Both the position numbers and the translations under genes were made by a program. From a virus: a stretch of DNA of 50,838 nt. Positions within the stretch are counted from its first letter, which is position 1, and the number at the start of each line of letters is the position of its first letter. The notes beneath the pieces were generated by a model. It ran no database searches, was not told where the DNA came from, and worked only from the letters and a program-made list of their open reading frames with translations. The stretch covers positions 1 through 50,838 of IMG/VR virus record IMGVR_UViG_3300013117_000086; one strand, 5' to 3'. Of the stretch, positions 31,062 to 39,946 are shown in pieces.

Positions 31062-33074
31062 ATGGGTAATCCGTTTACAAGTCCTAACATAATACCGGTA
31101 CCTGATCTTTATGACGCAGCGGTCAAAGGCGAGAATTTAACTATCTTTCCGAGTCCTTCAGGTGCTATAGGTATACCTAGTGCAGGTGATTTCGATCCTC
31201 AATCATTACCGTTCTCAGCCTGGTATAATATAGAAGAAGCGTCTACTGTAGATAATACCACTGATTTAGTAGTACAGGATTTTAGCGGAAAAGCTGACGG
31301 TCCTGCCACATTCCTGCAAGCTGATAAGCCTACATATGAGAATGACGGTCTAACTTTTAACGGTTCTAGTAACTGGGGTAGCTTACCCGCTAACTGTAAA
31401 GGAGCAGCGTTTTATATCGTATATGAAAATATAGGTAACGGATATGAGCCTTTCCTGTCAGCGAATGACACCGTGAATTTCAAACAGGTGGACGTGGCTA
31501 GAGGTAGTGCTACTGCCTTATCATTAGATGGTACCTGGTTTAACGATAATATACAAGGTCGTGGTCTTGTGTCCGGTGGGAAAATGTCCACTGTTGATAA
31601 TGATCCTACTATAGCTACTTCAGGAGACTATGAAAGAACTGATAACGCAAAGTGGATGTATGCTGATTATAGCCTGGATGATTCACCAGCCTACAGTGAC
31701 TATTTAGACTTTGGTGAGATAGGTCGTCGTTATGGAGGCGCTGGTGGGCAGTATTTTGAAGGTCATATAAAACAAATAATGATTTTTGAAAGACCCCTGA
31801 CAGAAACAGAGCTAAGAAATTTAATGTGCTGGTACGAAGAACAAAGAAACTGGTTATCGGTATGTGTGTTAGGTAGCTCAGTAGCGGTCGGAGTAGCTAC
31901 CACTAATGGTAATCAAAGTTGGGCATGGCATGCTTACGGTAATAAATCAGATGTTATTTACAGTAATATAGGTGATCCAGGTAAAGGTACCCAACATTGG
32001 ATAGATAACGTAGATTTAGCTTTAGAAAGATATGTGCAAACTATTCATATGTCACTAGGTTTAGGGAATGACTCAGAAAATACAACTACTTATCTAGCAA
32101 ATACTGCAATATTATTACAATTGTTAAGCAATAGAAAGGTAGTTTTATCTAATAATTATTGTAAAAGAGGCGCTGGAAATGATCAAAGAAGATTTGATAC
32201 CAATAAAACCATGGATATAGATTTTAGTGATCAGTACTTAGTGGTCAATATGATGGGTCAGTGGGCTACTAACAGTGATGATTTTATAGCAGCTCTGAAC
32301 AGTAATACTAACCCTACTTATGATGATGACGGTACTCACGGAAACGACAATGCTAATATACAAACAGGTAAAACTATAAGTGTAACACAGATTAAAAACT
32401 ACCAGTACGGAATATTATCCGCTAGTAAGTTACCTAACTCTGTAGTAAATACATCTAGTTCTTTCTATAAACCTGACGCAACTACACTAAATCCACTATT
32501 GGTAACTACTAGAGATTTACCAGCTACGTGTACTGAGTTTAGACTAGCTTGTACAAGTGATTTAACCGGTAAAGTATTAGCTAGTTTTAATAATACAGGT
32601 TTAACATGGGAGATGTTTTTAGACGCGGATAATATAGTTAAGGTCACGGATGGTACCGACACTTTCAGTACTAGTATAACTAACTTAACTTTAGATAACA
32701 GAAATGTCTACTCTTTCAATCTCAATGACTGGAGGGCTTTAGATGTTTGGGTTAATGGAGTTAAAGAAATTACATTTGACTATACATCCCCTGGTAACAA
32801 AACGCTTTCAGGTAACAGTAACATAGTTTTGGGTGGTAAATACGGAGATAACTCCAATGACGCTGTAGACGTTTACGTAGATAACATAATATTACACGCT
32901 GCACCTAATGACCCTGATAGGTTAGCTGAATCAGGTGTAGATGGTTTTATAGTGGCTGCTTCTATGGACTTATATGTAACAGGTGACAATCTAGTTATCG
33001 ATAACCTAGCACAAAACCCCGATAATATCGCAGTAATCAATGATAATAATATAACAATACAAAATCAAGTGTAG
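31062..33074 (+). CDS. Tail fibre/spike with LamG - SGNH hydrolase - LamG layout
   Basis: 670 residues. About 45-245 look like a concanavalin/LamG lectin fold (GLTFNGSSNWGSLPANCKG, EIGRRYGGAGGQYFEGHIKQ, IFERPLTETELRNLMCWYEE). About 262-440 show SGNH-hydrolase blocks: VCVLGSSVAVG (block I, GSS instead of GDS), SLGLGND (block III) and DGTHGN (block V). A second LamG-like domain follows at about 480-640 (NIVLGGKYGDNSNDAVDVYVDNI). This suggests a lectin-guided esterase that deacetylates host surface glycans. Strong AAGGAGG site. The enzyme call depends on three short motifs. Confidence 0.7.
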   Translation: MGNPFTSPNIIPVPDLYDAAVKGENLTIFPSPSGAIGIPSAGDFDPQSLPFSAWYNIEEASTVDNTTDLVVQDFSGKADGPATFLQADKPTYENDGLTFNGSSNWGSLPANCKGAAFYIVYENIGNGYEPFLSANDTVNFKQVDVARGSATALSLDGTWFNDNIQGRGLVSGGKMSTVDNDPTIATSGDYERTDNAKWMYADYSLDDSPAYSDYLDFGEIGRRYGGAGGQYFEGHIKQIMIFERPLTETELRNLMCWYEEQRNWLSVCVLGSSVAVGVATTNGNQSWAWHAYGNKSDVIYSNIGDPGKGTQHWIDNVDLALERYVQTIHMSLGLGNDSENTTTYLANTAILLQLLSNRKVVLSNNYCKRGAGNDQRRFDTNKTMDIDFSDQYLVVNMMGQWATNSDDFIAALNSNTNPTYDDDGTHGNDNANIQTGKTISVTQIKNYQYGILSASKLPNSVVNTSSSFYKPDATTLNPLLVTTRDLPATCTEFRLACTSDLTGKVLASFNNTGLTWEMFLDADNIVKVTDGTDTFSTSITNLTLDNRNVYSFNLNDWRALDVWVNGVKEITFDYTSPGNKTLSGNSNIVLGGKYGDNSNDAVDVYVDNIILHAAPNDPDRLAESGVDGFIVAASMDLYVTGDNLVIDNLAQNPDNIAVINDNNITIQNQV

Positions 33075-33083
33075 GAGGAGTTT

Positions 33084-34049
33084 ATGAAAAAACTAATATT
33101 ATTTTTACTGGTGTCACTAAATGTATTCGCTTACAATATTAATCAGTATGCACCGAAATCAGGTAGAATACTAAAAGAAGACAATACTATCGTGAATCAG
33201 GCTGATATAATGAGAAACATGGAGTATACCACTTTTAAGTTAAGGGTGGCTACTTTCCAAATACCTGGGTATTCTTGGATAGATAAATTTGGAAAAAATC
33301 CAGATTTAGACACCGCAGACCAGCCGGAAGAGATATGGGAACTAGGCGGCGAGTATCCTTGGGGCAATGACTTAGGTGAGACCTTATATGTGTCTAGTTC
33401 AGATGATTTAGATAATCAGGAAATAGAATTCTCTTGCTTAACGATTGACGGGAATGGGAATTGGAACAAAGAAACTTTTACGCAGGTGATAAATGGTCAA
33501 ACAAAGACTGCTTTAATTCCGCCGTCTGGTAACCCTGTCGTAAGATGCAATCGTATGGAGAGTTTAGCTAATTTCGGTGATGACATTCTAGGAATAGTTT
33601 ATGCTTATTACGACACTACGGTTAGCTCAGGTACGCCAGACGATATAACTAAAGTTTTATCTGCTATAGTTAATGGGTCTAACCAAACAAAACAATTAAC
33701 TTACACGGTGCCTACAGGCTACGTAGGTTTTCTTATGCGGGGAGAGGCTGGGATAGGCCGAGGTTCTGGTACTGATCAGGTAGATATGGCGTACAAAAGT
33801 CGTAGATTTGGTAAGGTTTTTAAAAGCAAAAAAGATTTTACTCTTATGACCTCGGGTAATTCTACCTATAAGGACGAAAGAATGGTATGGGATCCAGTGC
33901 CGTCTAGAACAGATTTGTCTGTACAAAGCACTCTAGTAACTGGCAATAATATGACTTCGTGGGGCACGTTTGATATATTATTGATAGAAGAGGATTATTT
34001 ATCGGATGCATTTTTAGCGATTATTGGACAAGTTAAAAGAGTTGACTGA
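33084..34049 (+). CDS. Virion-protein-like product with an N-terminal signal peptide
   Basis: The N-terminus MKKLILFLLVSLNVFAYN is a textbook Sec signal with cleavage after FA. The rest contains IDKFGKNPDLDTADQPEEIW and ELGGEYPWGNDLGETLYVSSS, then a beta-rich body (IDGNGNWNKETFTQVINGQT). To my recollection similar bodies without a signal occur in phage structural proteins. Two readings: a structural protein whose N-terminus happens to be hydrophobic, or an exported surface protein acting in superinfection exclusion. It is the last gene of the rightward operon, just before a strong terminator. Confidence 0.65.
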   Translation: MKKLILFLLVSLNVFAYNINQYAPKSGRILKEDNTIVNQADIMRNMEYTTFKLRVATFQIPGYSWIDKFGKNPDLDTADQPEEIWELGGEYPWGNDLGETLYVSSSDDLDNQEIEFSCLTIDGNGNWNKETFTQVINGQTKTALIPPSGNPVVRCNRMESLANFGDDILGIVYAYYDTTVSSGTPDDITKVLSAIVNGSNQTKQLTYTVPTGYVGFLMRGEAGIGRGSGTDQVDMAYKSRRFGKVFKSKKDFTLMTSGNSTYKDERMVWDPVPSRTDLSVQSTLVTGNNMTSWGTFDILLIEEDYLSDAFLAIIGQVKRVD

Positions 34050-34075
34050 AAAAGGACTCCATAGGAGTCCTTTTT
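34049..34075. terminator. Bidirectional rho-independent terminator between convergent operons
   Basis: AAAAAGGACTCC, loop ATA, GGAGTCCTTTTT: a perfect 12-bp stem with A-run and T-run on the two sides, so it works on both strands. It ends the rightward structural operon and the leftward 43.7-34.1 kb operon. Confidence 0.93.
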
Positions 34076-34078
34076 ATT

Positions 34079-34492
34079 TTATAAACCTCTTCCAGAAGAG
34101 TTACATTTACTGTCTTTTCTATCGTTTATTATTTCGGGGACGAATTCAGCTCGTATGAAACTTTTTATAACCAGCTGACACAATCTATCACCTTTTTCAC
34201 ATATTATAGAGTGATCTTTTACATTATGGATAAAAACTGAAATCTCGCCTGTATACCCTGGGTCTATAGGCGGATTACATACTACAATACCATCCAGCAG
34301 ACAACCTGTTCTGGACCTTAGCTGACCTTCGAAACCATGGGGTATTTCTATAGAAATACCTAAAGGAACTACGTTTATACCGGGTTCTAAGATGATGTCC
34401 TCAGGTATAGGAATATCAGCCCCTACATCCATATCCTTGCTGTACACAGGGGTGTAAGATGATTCTTTAATCTTAGTTATTTTTATTTTCAA
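34079..34492 (-). CDS. dut: dUTP diphosphatase (dUTPase)
   Basis: Hydrolyses dUTP to dUMP, keeping uracil out of phage DNA. All five trimeric dUTPase motifs are visible: DVGADIP (1), LRSRTGC (2), PIDPGYTGEISV (3), GDRLCQLVI (4) and a C-terminal SSGRGL (5, slightly reduced). 137 residues is normal. TTG 34492 is used, following GAGGTGATATT. It is the last gene of its operon, 4 bp from the terminator. Confidence 0.92.
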   Translation of the reverse strand: MKIKITKIKESSYTPVYSKDMDVGADIPIPEDIILEPGINVVPLGISIEIPHGFEGQLRSRTGCLLDGIVVCNPPIDPGYTGEISVFIHNVKDHSIICEKGDRLCQLVIKSFIRAEFVPEIINDRKDSKCNSSGRGL

Positions 34493-34503
34493 AATATCAC
34501 CTC

Positions 34504-34992
34504 TTAAACTTTCGAAACTGTATGAAATGATCTTTTTCTCTGTTGCAGTTCAAAACCTAGAAGTTCCCATACCTTAGATTCTATTTTGTCTAAACATATT
34601 CTGATCCCTAATGCTTCATCATAATTAGCAGGGTCTACGCAGCTGGATGATTCTACTATTTCAAATCCATTTCTTAACCTAGCTTTTATTATAGTAGTTT
34701 TAGGGCCTGACTGTATTTTCTCCCAGCCAGCTATATTATCGATAATAGCATCTTTTGTGACTTTGTTAGGTATCTCAGTAACTTTTATGATAGCTACATC
34801 ATTAGGTTTATGAATTAATTTCATATCTTCATTATAATTATCTAAATAATATTTCAATTTATTTTTAATAGAATGATTAAAATTAAATATAATTTCAGGA
34901 AGTGAATTACCTTTAATTAAAACTTGCACTTCCATATCAGAACCATTTTTCAGAATTTTTCCTACCTGTTTTTTAAAAATTTCTTTTCTCAA
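34504..34992 (-). CDS. Hypothetical protein (162 aa, TTG start)
   Basis: Unrecognised alpha/beta protein with a basic N-terminal helix (RKEIFKKQVGKILKNGSD). TTG 34992 follows AAAGGAG with a 9-nt spacer; the longer frame (ATG 35037) would overlap the upstream micro-protein and has no ribosome site. It precedes dUTPase in the operon. Confidence 0.65.
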   Translation of the reverse strand: MRKEIFKKQVGKILKNGSDMEVQVLIKGNSLPEIIFNFNHSIKNKLKYYLDNYNEDMKLIHKPNDVAIIKVTEIPNKVTKDAIIDNIAGWEKIQSGPKTTIIKARLRNGFEIVESSSCVDPANYDEALGIRICLDKIESKVWELLGFELQQRKRSFHTVSKV

Positions 34993-35104
34993 TTTTCTGA
35001 TTCTCCTTTTTATTATTTTTATCACCATATATAGCATCTGTTATTATCTTAGTAATAACTACTGCAGTTAAACATATAGTACATAGTATCGCGTATATTA
35101 ACAT
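34973..35104 (-). CDS. Single-pass membrane micro-protein (43 aa)
   Basis: ATG 35104 with a modest AAAGGG site. The N-terminal half is hydrophobic (LIYAILCTICLTAVVITKII), a clear membrane span; the C-terminal half is lysine-rich and cytoplasmic by the positive-inside rule. Its end overlaps the next start by 20 bp and includes that gene's ribosome site. Function unknown. Confidence 0.5.
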   Translation of the reverse strand: MLIYAILCTICLTAVVITKIITDAIYGDKNNKKENQKIEKRNF

Positions 35105-35112
35105 ATAACCCT

Positions 35113-35241
35113 TTATTTTAACTCTATGAGTAACCCCTGCCCATTAATAGTATAAGCAGTGTCGCAACTGAAACAGTAAAAATATGTTCCTTCTATCCCT
35201 AGATCTGTACCACATTTAGTGCATAAATCTTTTTTATTCAT
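35113..35241 (-). CDS. Micro zinc-ribbon protein (42 aa)
   Basis: ATG 35241 follows GAGGTGTTT. The sequence has DLCTKCGTDL and, 12 residues after the first pair, YCFSCDTA: two CxxC pairs in the spacing of a classical zinc ribbon. It lies between the kinase-like gene and the membrane micro-protein. Such tiny ribbons may bind nucleic acid or bridge to host RNA polymerase; no direct evidence here. Confidence 0.65.
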   Translation of the reverse strand: MNKKDLCTKCGTDLGIEGTYFYCFSCDTAYTINGQGLLIELK

Positions 35242-35252
35242 AAACACCTCTT

Positions 35253-35723
35253 TCATTGATATTTTATATATAAAATATTCACTATAGCCTTAGTTCGGTG
35301 CAAAACAGGTTCGTACAAAGTATCTAGTATACTCCTGTAATGCCCTTGTTTATGTTTAACTATCTCAGTATTAACAGTTGCATTACTAGATTCGTATGAT
35401 TTCCAGTTTGATATAAAACTGAAGTAAACCCGGCTAATATCTTCGCTTAATAGTTTTCTTAATTCAAACATAGAAATAGCTGGTTTTCTATCTGTATTAC
35501 CGTATATATAGCCAGCCAGTAAATTACAAAATAAAAGTATATCTACTTTAAGATTTTTATATTTTTCAATAACCGTTTTAAACCAGTTGTACCCGTGTGT
35601 TTCTTCCGGTTCTAGATAGACTACCTCTACTTTAAAACCATATTTTTCGTATCTTTCACGATCTCTGCTAACTCTATTCAATTTACCTGTATTTTCTACA
35701 CCTTCATAAACTTCCACCAGCAT
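35253..35723 (-). CDS. Divergent P-loop nucleotide kinase-like protein
   Basis: The N-terminus MLVEVYEGVENTGKLNRVSR resembles the thymidylate-kinase start (EGxDGxGKST), but the Ser/Thr after GK is replaced by Leu-Asn, so ATP binding may be reduced or lost. The central LLFCNLLAGYIYGNTDRK resembles the helix of the same fold. 156 residues is shorter than dTMP kinases. The dUTPase two coding genes downstream makes a dTTP-supply role plausible, but a degenerate or new activity is equally possible. Confidence 0.45.
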   Translation of the reverse strand: MLVEVYEGVENTGKLNRVSRDRERYEKYGFKVEVVYLEPEETHGYNWFKTVIEKYKNLKVDILLFCNLLAGYIYGNTDRKPAISMFELRKLLSEDISRVYFSFISNWKSYESSNATVNTEIVKHKQGHYRSILDTLYEPVLHRTKAIVNILYIKYQ

Positions 35724-35733
35724 TGAGTACCTC

Positions 35734-37227
35734 CTAAAACAGACCTGGAAACATTTTATCTAGATACTCGTCTGTATTTACTTTAGCTTTTTTAGATACT
35801 TTTATACCTAATCGCTTATACACCTTGCTTCTAGAATACCATTGACTTTTCAGTATTCCGTTATCGTAATCTACGTAATCGTAGACCGTAGCCACCTTAC
35901 CCGGGTTAGCAGGGTCATACCTCATAACACGCCCTATTTCCTGTTCTATAGCTGCACCATCTTTATTCTTACCGGTGTCACCTCGCTTCGGAGTAATCAG
36001 GTATAATTGATTCAGGTTAGGTAGGTCCAAACCTTCCCTAGCCAGTTTAGTAGCTAGCAGTAAATCTATTTTGTTTTCAGCGAAGTCTTTTAATATAGAA
36101 GCTCTTTCTTTTTTATTTACTTTACCGTGAATGAATTCTATTCTAGCTGTTCTGTTCAGTACTTTTTCTAAAGTAGCTTTTATTTTTTCTCCGTATGCTA
36201 CCCATTCCACTAATGCTAGTGATTTCTTACCTTTATAAGTATTTATTATATCATTCACTATGTATTCTAGTCTATCCTCGCAACTAGTCAGTAACTCAAC
36301 TAGTTTATGCCAATCGGAACCGTCACCACCTATATCTACTGATTTAGTATCTTCGAAAGCTGTAGATTTCTTGAAAGGTGTGTATCTTACTTCTAGCTGA
36401 GGTATTACTAGTTTTTTAGTGTTATATAATATAGATCTGTCTATCTCAATCAGTTTAGGCCCGATACTGGCGTACATGATAGCCTGTAAACCATCCTTTC
36501 TGTCCGGTGTAGCGGTTAGACCTATTTTTCTAAAAGGTTTTAAACCGTTCAAAACTTTATCAAACATAGAAGACGGTACATGATGTGATTCATCTACTAT
36601 AACTAAACCTACATCATTAAATTCTTTTAAAAGATCTGGATTTCTGACTAGAGTTTGTACCGTAGCTATAGTCAGGTTTCGGCCTAATTGTTTTTTACCG
36701 TCTCCTATAAAACCAGATGTAGTATTTAAACATTGTTCAGCTCTTTCCGCCGACTGGTACATTAAATCCTTAGTATGGGTTAACCACAGAGTTTTTACCC
36801 CCATTTTCTTTATGATGTTCATACCTATTATAGTTTTACCGCCTCCAGCTGGTACTACTATACAACCTGATTTTTCTAAACCTTTAGAAACGCAATCCTC
36901 CTGGTAATCCCTTAATTTAAACTTTTCATTCCATTTATATGTAACTCTAAAACCTGAATTTAACGAGTTTAAAACCTTATATAGTACATTAAGTTCTTCT
37001 AATGAGTTTAAAACGTCATTTAACTGACCTGTATCAAAAGTTAGATCTTTGTTTTCTGATAATTTAAACAGGTATAATATTTTAGGTGTACCGAAGGTTT
37101 TTAATTTTAATCTCTGTTTTTTTATATAAACTGGATTAGGTATCCAGAATTTTTTACAGCAGTGGGTTACCAGGTTTTTAGGAGCGTCTTTTACTATAAG
37201 TTTTTTACCTAACATAACATGGGTCAT
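35734..37227 (-). CDS. SF2 DNA helicase (UvsW/XPB-like)
   Basis: Duplex-DNA translocase of superfamily 2. Motifs: DYQEDCV (Q-like), VVPAGGGKTIIG (I, Walker A), LTHTKDLMYQ (Ia), VDESHH (II), GLTATPDRKDG (III), LLATKLAREGLDLP (V) and QEIGRVMRYDP (VI). 497 residues matches UvsW-type phage helicases, which remodel forks and recombination intermediates. The RecU-like resolvase lies directly upstream (4 bp), which supports a recombination-repair function. ATG 37227 follows AGGAGTGATTAA. Confidence 0.9.
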   Translation of the reverse strand: MTHVMLGKKLIVKDAPKNLVTHCCKKFWIPNPVYIKKQRLKLKTFGTPKILYLFKLSENKDLTFDTGQLNDVLNSLEELNVLYKVLNSLNSGFRVTYKWNEKFKLRDYQEDCVSKGLEKSGCIVVPAGGGKTIIGMNIIKKMGVKTLWLTHTKDLMYQSAERAEQCLNTTSGFIGDGKKQLGRNLTIATVQTLVRNPDLLKEFNDVGLVIVDESHHVPSSMFDKVLNGLKPFRKIGLTATPDRKDGLQAIMYASIGPKLIEIDRSILYNTKKLVIPQLEVRYTPFKKSTAFEDTKSVDIGGDGSDWHKLVELLTSCEDRLEYIVNDIINTYKGKKSLALVEWVAYGEKIKATLEKVLNRTARIEFIHGKVNKKERASILKDFAENKIDLLLATKLAREGLDLPNLNQLYLITPKRGDTGKNKDGAAIEQEIGRVMRYDPANPGKVATVYDYVDYDNGILKSQWYSRSKVYKRLGIKVSKKAKVNTDEYLDKMFPGLF

Positions 37228-37231
37228 TTAA

Positions 37232-37693
37232 TCACTCCTTAGTTTTTAATTCGTATAGAAATTCCTCAAACCGGCTTAAATCGTATAAACCATCTATCAT
37301 ATCAGCGAAAAAAACACATTTTAACTTAGGTATATCACTAAAATATAGATTAGACGTATTATTTTTCTTGCAATAATCTAATAAATCGTATAATCGTACT
37401 ATTATAGCTGATTTATACATAAAAAATTCTATAGACACCAATCCGTAGCAGTCGGTGAATTTCTTTTCGAATTCTATAAGTGATTTCATTTGATGAGGTT
37501 TAATATTACGTATGTTAAAGTAATCAGCCGCAGTACTTTTAAGCTCATTAAAAACCCTAAAATCTTTAAAATCTATCCGCTCGTCTGCGGGTCTTTCCGC
37601 GCCAGTATCCACTAGATTAGCTCTGATTAGATTTATATTTGAGGCGGCCCAGCTTTTCGCCAGTACCGCCTCAAATTTTTTACCTATATTCAT
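37232..37693 (-). CDS. RecU-like Holliday junction resolvase
   Basis: 153 residues with the nuclease pattern of the RecU family: N-terminal NIGKKFEAVLAKSW, a central acidic DERIDFKDFRVFNELKST (D...E-x-K) and IKPHQMKSLIEFEKKFTDCYGLVSIEF, matching the hQ...L motif. It would cut four-way junctions made by recombination or fork reversal. The start follows the upstream stop directly (TAA-ATG) without a separate ribosome site, so translation is coupled. Confidence 0.8.
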   Translation of the reverse strand: MNIGKKFEAVLAKSWAASNINLIRANLVDTGAERPADERIDFKDFRVFNELKSTAADYFNIRNIKPHQMKSLIEFEKKFTDCYGLVSIEFFMYKSAIIVRLYDLLDYCKKNNTSNLYFSDIPKLKCVFFADMIDGLYDLSRFEEFLYELKTKE

Positions 37694-38098
37694 TTACTTA
37701 ATTATTACACTCAGCATTTGAGCTTTTATTTGCTGAGCCTGGTTAACGATTTCCGCAGCTTTAGTTTCCTGTTCTGCTATATATTTTTTCAATAAAAGTT
37801 TATTCATATCAATATCATTTAATATATTACTAGCTTTGTTTTTTACTGTATCTAAATCTGTTTTTATTTGTACTATCTCAGCTGATTCTTTTTTAGTCTC
37901 ACTAGCTATCAAAGCTTTTCTTTCGTCAGCATTTTTAGCTTTGATATCTCCTTTTGCTATTTTAACAGTGATATCTGTTTCCCTGTTCATCAGGTTGAAT
38001 TTAGCTTGCGACATTTTTCTGTTAAGTATATCAGACTCACAGTTCAACTTGTTTAATTCTTCATAACATAATCTTATATCTCTTTCAAATGTTTGCAT
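37694..38098 (-). CDS. Hypothetical coiled-coil protein (134 aa)
   Basis: Nearly all helical and heptad-like (QTFERDIRLCYEELNKLN; SEIVQ-type charged segments; LLKKYIAEQETKAAEIVNQA). No known family. It lies between the RecU-like resolvase and a conserved replication-region protein. GGAGG stands 9 nt before ATG 38098. It may be a small accessory or scaffold protein of the replication machinery. Confidence 0.65.
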   Translation of the reverse strand: MQTFERDIRLCYEELNKLNCESDILNRKMSQAKFNLMNRETDITVKIAKGDIKAKNADERKALIASETKKESAEIVQIKTDLDTVKNKASNILNDIDMNKLLLKKYIAEQETKAAEIVNQAQQIKAQMLSVIIK

Positions 38099-38126
38099 TT
38101 ATATTTTCCTCCGTTTTTATTTTAAA

Positions 38127-38741
38127 TTAAATTTTTTCTATAAGTTCAAATGATACCGCGTTCCAGTGGTTTTTTTCATATGACATAGCTACTGTAGAGA
38201 TTCTAGTTAAAACTTCTTGAAGTCCTAGATCTTTATCTAAGTAAATAGATTTACTGTATTTACCGAAATTTTTCTTACTGCTTTTACTCATGTTAACAGC
38301 ATATAGTTTACCCTCTGCAGTCATGAAAGTAATGATATATCTTTGTGCTATATCAGATTTATCGTATAACTGTCCAAACATCTCTACTGATCCATTAGCG
38401 GCTATTTCTTCGAACTGTTCCTCTGCTTCTTCTTGAGTCTTTTGTGATATTAATAATTTACCTTCTTCAGGAGTTTCTTCTTTCCCCCATAAAACAAATT
38501 GAGGTTCCCCTGAAACTATTACTGCATCTAACGAGTCATAAATCTTTTTATCGTCATCTGCTTCGTAAAATTGACCCTTAGAATTGATTTTTAAGTATGT
38601 TCCCATATCTACATAATCTAAATCAAATCCCTTGTTCTTTTCCTTAAAATCTTTCATTTTTGCTGCGTAATCGAAATTACTGATTACTGTTACCTCTTTT
38701 GCCGGTGATAAAGCCAAGTCCATTTTAGTTTCCTGTGTCAT
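38127..38741 (-). CDS. Conserved phage replication-region protein (204 aa)
   Basis: Pattern I associate with proteins beside phage replication genes: VDMGTYLKINSKGQFYEADD, DAVIVSGEPQFVLWGKEETP and a C-terminal VLTRISTVAMSYEKNHWNAVSFELIE. The mixed beta structure could be a single-strand DNA-binding or processivity-type protein, but I do not recognise an OB-fold signature. Its ATG overlaps the stop of the exonuclease gene (TAATG). Function unproven. Confidence 0.7.
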   Translation of the reverse strand: MTQETKMDLALSPAKEVTVISNFDYAAKMKDFKEKNKGFDLDYVDMGTYLKINSKGQFYEADDDKKIYDSLDAVIVSGEPQFVLWGKEETPEEGKLLISQKTQEEAEEQFEEIAANGSVEMFGQLYDKSDIAQRYIITFMTAEGKLYAVNMSKSSKKNFGKYSKSIYLDKDLGLQEVLTRISTVAMSYEKNHWNAVSFELIEKI

Positions 38742-39619
38742 TAATAATCTCCTCCATTTTCTTTTTTGTATTCTTTTATTATTGAATTAAATTGTAACTG
38801 CTGTATTAAAGTAAAAAATTCCTGTTTAGGTTCAGTAACTTCTGCATCTTTTAAATCTAACTTTAAATCTATATTAGAATACAAATAAGTCAATTGTCTA
38901 CTAATAAAAGCATCCTGATAACCGGCTTGCATCTTTTCTTTAAGTTTTCCTTTTAAACAATTTACGTTCTTATAAATATTTTCTAAAGTACCGTACTCGC
39001 TAAGAAGTTTTAAAGCTGTTTTTACTCCCACGCCTTTTACACCCGGTATTCCATCTGAAGCATCACCCATTAACCCGAAAAGGTCCGGTATAACTTCAGG
39101 GGTCACTCCTATGTAATTATATACCTCTTCATGATTAGATATTTTAATTACATTATCTTTTCTTAAAAGCAAAGCTGTAACACTGTTTTCTTCATTTATC
39201 AGTTGTAAAAGATCTTTATCACCTGTTACAATGAATTTTTCATAATCTTTATCTAGGACATTTGTAACTAAGGTAGCTATCACATCATCTGCCTCGTAAC
39301 CTTCCGAAGTTAGATAAGGTACGTTAAGGTACTTCATCATTGTTTTTATGGTAGCTAACTGGTCTAAAAGTTCCTCAGGTGTTTCTTTTCTTCCAGATTT
39401 GTAATTTTCATATACATCTTTTCTTTTTAACCTAGCTTTCAGGTCAGATGCAGCTATCACGTAATCAGGGTTAACGTCTTTTAACATCTTTCTATACGTT
39501 TTTAAAAACCCGTAGATAGCCCCTGTCGGTATCCCTCCAGTTGTGGCCATCATCCTTAAAGGAAAATAACTACGATAAGCTATAGCGTTTACATCTAATA
39601 TTAATATTTTTTTACTCAA
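38741..39619 (-). CDS. 5'-3' exonuclease (FEN-like, Pol I 5'-nuclease type)
   Basis: Removes RNA primers and 5' flaps. Motifs: KILILDVNAIAYRSYF (first Asp), ASDLKARLKRKDVYENYKSGR, GYEADDVIATL (paired acidic residues), FIVTGDKDLLQL (second metal site) and a helix-hairpin-helix GDASDGIPGVKGVGVKTALK. This supplies in trans the domain missing from the family A polymerase at 1211-3376. TTG 39619 is used, 8 nt after GGAGG; 292 residues. Confidence 0.93.
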   Translation of the reverse strand: MSKKILILDVNAIAYRSYFPLRMMATTGGIPTGAIYGFLKTYRKMLKDVNPDYVIAASDLKARLKRKDVYENYKSGRKETPEELLDQLATIKTMMKYLNVPYLTSEGYEADDVIATLVTNVLDKDYEKFIVTGDKDLLQLINEENSVTALLLRKDNVIKISNHEEVYNYIGVTPEVIPDLFGLMGDASDGIPGVKGVGVKTALKLLSEYGTLENIYKNVNCLKGKLKEKMQAGYQDAFISRQLTYLYSNIDLKLDLKDAEVTEPKQEFFTLIQQLQFNSIIKEYKKENGGDY

Positions 39620-39639
39620 GTTTTGCACCTCCACATGCT

Positions 39640-39915
39640 TTACGAGTATTCTTCTATAAGAGCTTTTCTTATAAATTGTTTTCTAATTTTAATATGTTTC
39701 CATTTTTCTTCACCCTCTTTTGTGTACTTTATTTCTTTCTTTTTCAAAAGAGAAGGTACTGTATGGTAACTTACTCCGAATATTTCAGCGATATTTTTTC
39801 TAGTTAAAATTTCATCATAATCTTTTAATATATCGTCTACTATTATTTCTACTTCTGTAAGCTCATTAACCTCACCTGTTACTAGTTTATTTTCTTCTAT
39901 CACATTCTCCTCCAT
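39640..39915 (-). CDS. Helix-turn-helix regulator (91 aa)
   Basis: After an acidic N-terminus there is a clear helix-turn-helix (ILTRKNIAEIFGVSYHTVPS, about 40-60) and a basic wing (KKKEIKYTKEGEEKWKHIK). It has its own promoter 32 bp upstream, and so could act as an autoregulated switch within the replication operon. It is the most obvious transcription-factor-like protein in the genome, so it is a candidate for binding the palindrome at 11526-11546 or the iterons near 44.1 kb. The targets are not known. Confidence 0.75.
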   Translation of the reverse strand: MEENVIEENKLVTGEVNELTEVEIIVDDILKDYDEILTRKNIAEIFGVSYHTVPSLLKKKEIKYTKEGEEKWKHIKIRKQFIRKALIEEYS

Positions 39916-39946
39916 GGTATAATATCACCTCCTAAATATAGTACAT

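Noticed and set aside
39640-39915. CI-like lysogeny repressor
   Set aside because: Only a single small helix-turn-helix with no dimerisation or cleavage domain, and there is no integrase; a lytic-cycle regulator is more likely.
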